Positions 42,341-43,042 of a stretch of DNA of 43,042 nt are shown here, piece by piece. A model generated the notes under the pieces. That model had not been told where the DNA came from. It did not search any database and was given only the letters and a program-made list of their open reading frames with translations. The translations under genes and the position numbers were made by a program. Every line of letters begins with the position of its first letter. Within the stretch, counting starts at the first letter, position 1. The stretch comes from Chara braunii (lineage: Eukaryota; Streptophyta; Charophyceae; Charales; Characeae). The stretch spans positions 1,884,155 to 1,927,196 of the forward strand of contig BFEA01000246.1 of NCBI GenBank assembly GCA_003427395.1, given 5' to 3'.

Positions 42341-43042
42341 AAGATAATGGGAAAAGAAGGATGAGAGCCCTTACAAGCGACCCAGGTCTTTTTTTTTTTC
42401 CAAACCGCCAGTACCTTTCCCTTTTTGAAAAAAAAATACCACGGCGGTTAACACAGCAGTGCAGGCCCGCGGGGAAATGGCTGGCGGCCGCCAGCCGGAT
42501 ACATCCATGTCGGTTCTGTTTTCTCTGGCGCACAGGGCAAATTCAGGCCCGTGGCCGATATATGGAAAGGTACTGGTGGTTTAAAGTACCAGTACACCAC
42601 ATATCGGTCCACGGGTGTCAGCATGAAACCCGCACCACTCGGAGGCTGCCGATTTTTTTTGTCAACAGCGGGCCTGGCCACGCGGCGCCTCCGAGTTTTG
42701 CTTCTGGCTACAAAAACTTTCTGCAAGGCTGGGGCCGTGTACCAGCGGTTTAAGCTCAAAAGAAAGACCCAGTTGAGGAGAAGACCCTTCAGATTGTCAA
42801 CGAACAGCAGACAAGTACGCAAAACATGAGGAGGGGTGCGATAGGAGAGAGGGAGAAGCACCAGAGGCAAGAGAGCGATCCAAGAGGTGAGAGGGAAATG
42901 GGCAGGAAGGGGGGGATGGACAAGATGGAGAAGGGTAAGGGAAGATCTGGCGACAGTTTCGAAGAATAAGAAGTTTAGGAGCCCCCCCCCCACCACACCC
43001 GACGCAACCAGCCCAGTCACCACTGGCCCCCCACCCCCCCCC
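42341..43042. other. Unassigned end with GC-rich hairpins
   Basis: A perfect 18-bp palindrome GGCTGGCGGCCGCCAGCC lies at 42479-42496. A 68-nt inverted repeat at 42548-42615 pairs CCCGTGG-CCGATAT with ATATCGG-CCACGGG, with an inner GTACTGG/CCAGTAC. Overlapping frames up to 191 codons on both strands carry no domain. C runs close the window. Confidence 0.5.

Noticed and set aside
42226-42753. 175-codon plus-strand frame
   Set aside because: It translates a Lys-rich A tail and GC-rich inverted repeats; opposite-strand frames are equally long.

Overview
This is a gene-poor eukaryotic window made almost entirely of nested, decayed transposable elements, microsatellites and satellites. I see no convincing host gene, tRNA, rRNA or CRISPR. 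A green-plant (streptophyte) origin is suggested by two retrotransposon primer-binding sites that match plant-type tRNA 3' ends (tRNA-Asp on the minus strand, initiator tRNA-Met on the plus strand), a short CCCTAAA telomere-type run, and plant-style Ty3/gypsy proteins. A charophyte such as Chara would fit, but that is a guess. The assembly carries one 324-N gap (11328-11651) and scattered single Ns.

Layout. 1-8.4 kb holds segmental repeats with ATT/GAT tracts, CAGA- and GTGAC/GTCAC-rich simple sequence, an interstitial telomere-type repeat, a 161-bp satellite, a plus-strand fragment of a giant LTR, and a small hairpin array. From 8.4 to 27.06 kb lies a minus-strand, apparently gag-only LTR retrotransposon: 5' LTR B (27058 to 19478, 7.58 kb), tRNA-Asp primer site (19474-19457), a 2-kb leader, and gag (17437 to 8415). 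The gag is interrupted by a second LTR of the same family (A, 8752-16711, 7.96 kb), which looks like a solo LTR flanked by CCGC duplications. Removing the LTR and one duplication restores the gag frame exactly, and the frame ends just after a zinc knuckle. LTR B itself sits inside, and truncates, the 5' LTR of a plus-strand Ty3/gypsy element (27059-40997).

The Ty3/gypsy element has a duplicated initiator-Met primer site, broken gag, protease, RT, RNase H and integrase, a C-terminal chromodomain-like region, a polypurine tract and a full 3' LTR. Its integrase is split between the catalytic aspartates by a 5.15-kb poly(A)-ended insertion. That insertion contains a ~3.05-kb terminal-inverted-repeat element, which in turn holds a 766-bp hAT-like element. 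The right end (41-43 kb) is unassigned DNA with several perfect hairpins and a second A-rich retroposon tail.

The most unusual signal is inside the giant LTRs. Serial stem-loops keep a conserved ~19-nt loop while their stems differ from unit to unit and remain self-complementary. LTRs A and B use different loop sequences, each uniform within its own array. A second hairpin series with compensatory changes, and a ~125-bp CGGCAGC/GGGCAGC array, lie in the same LTRs.
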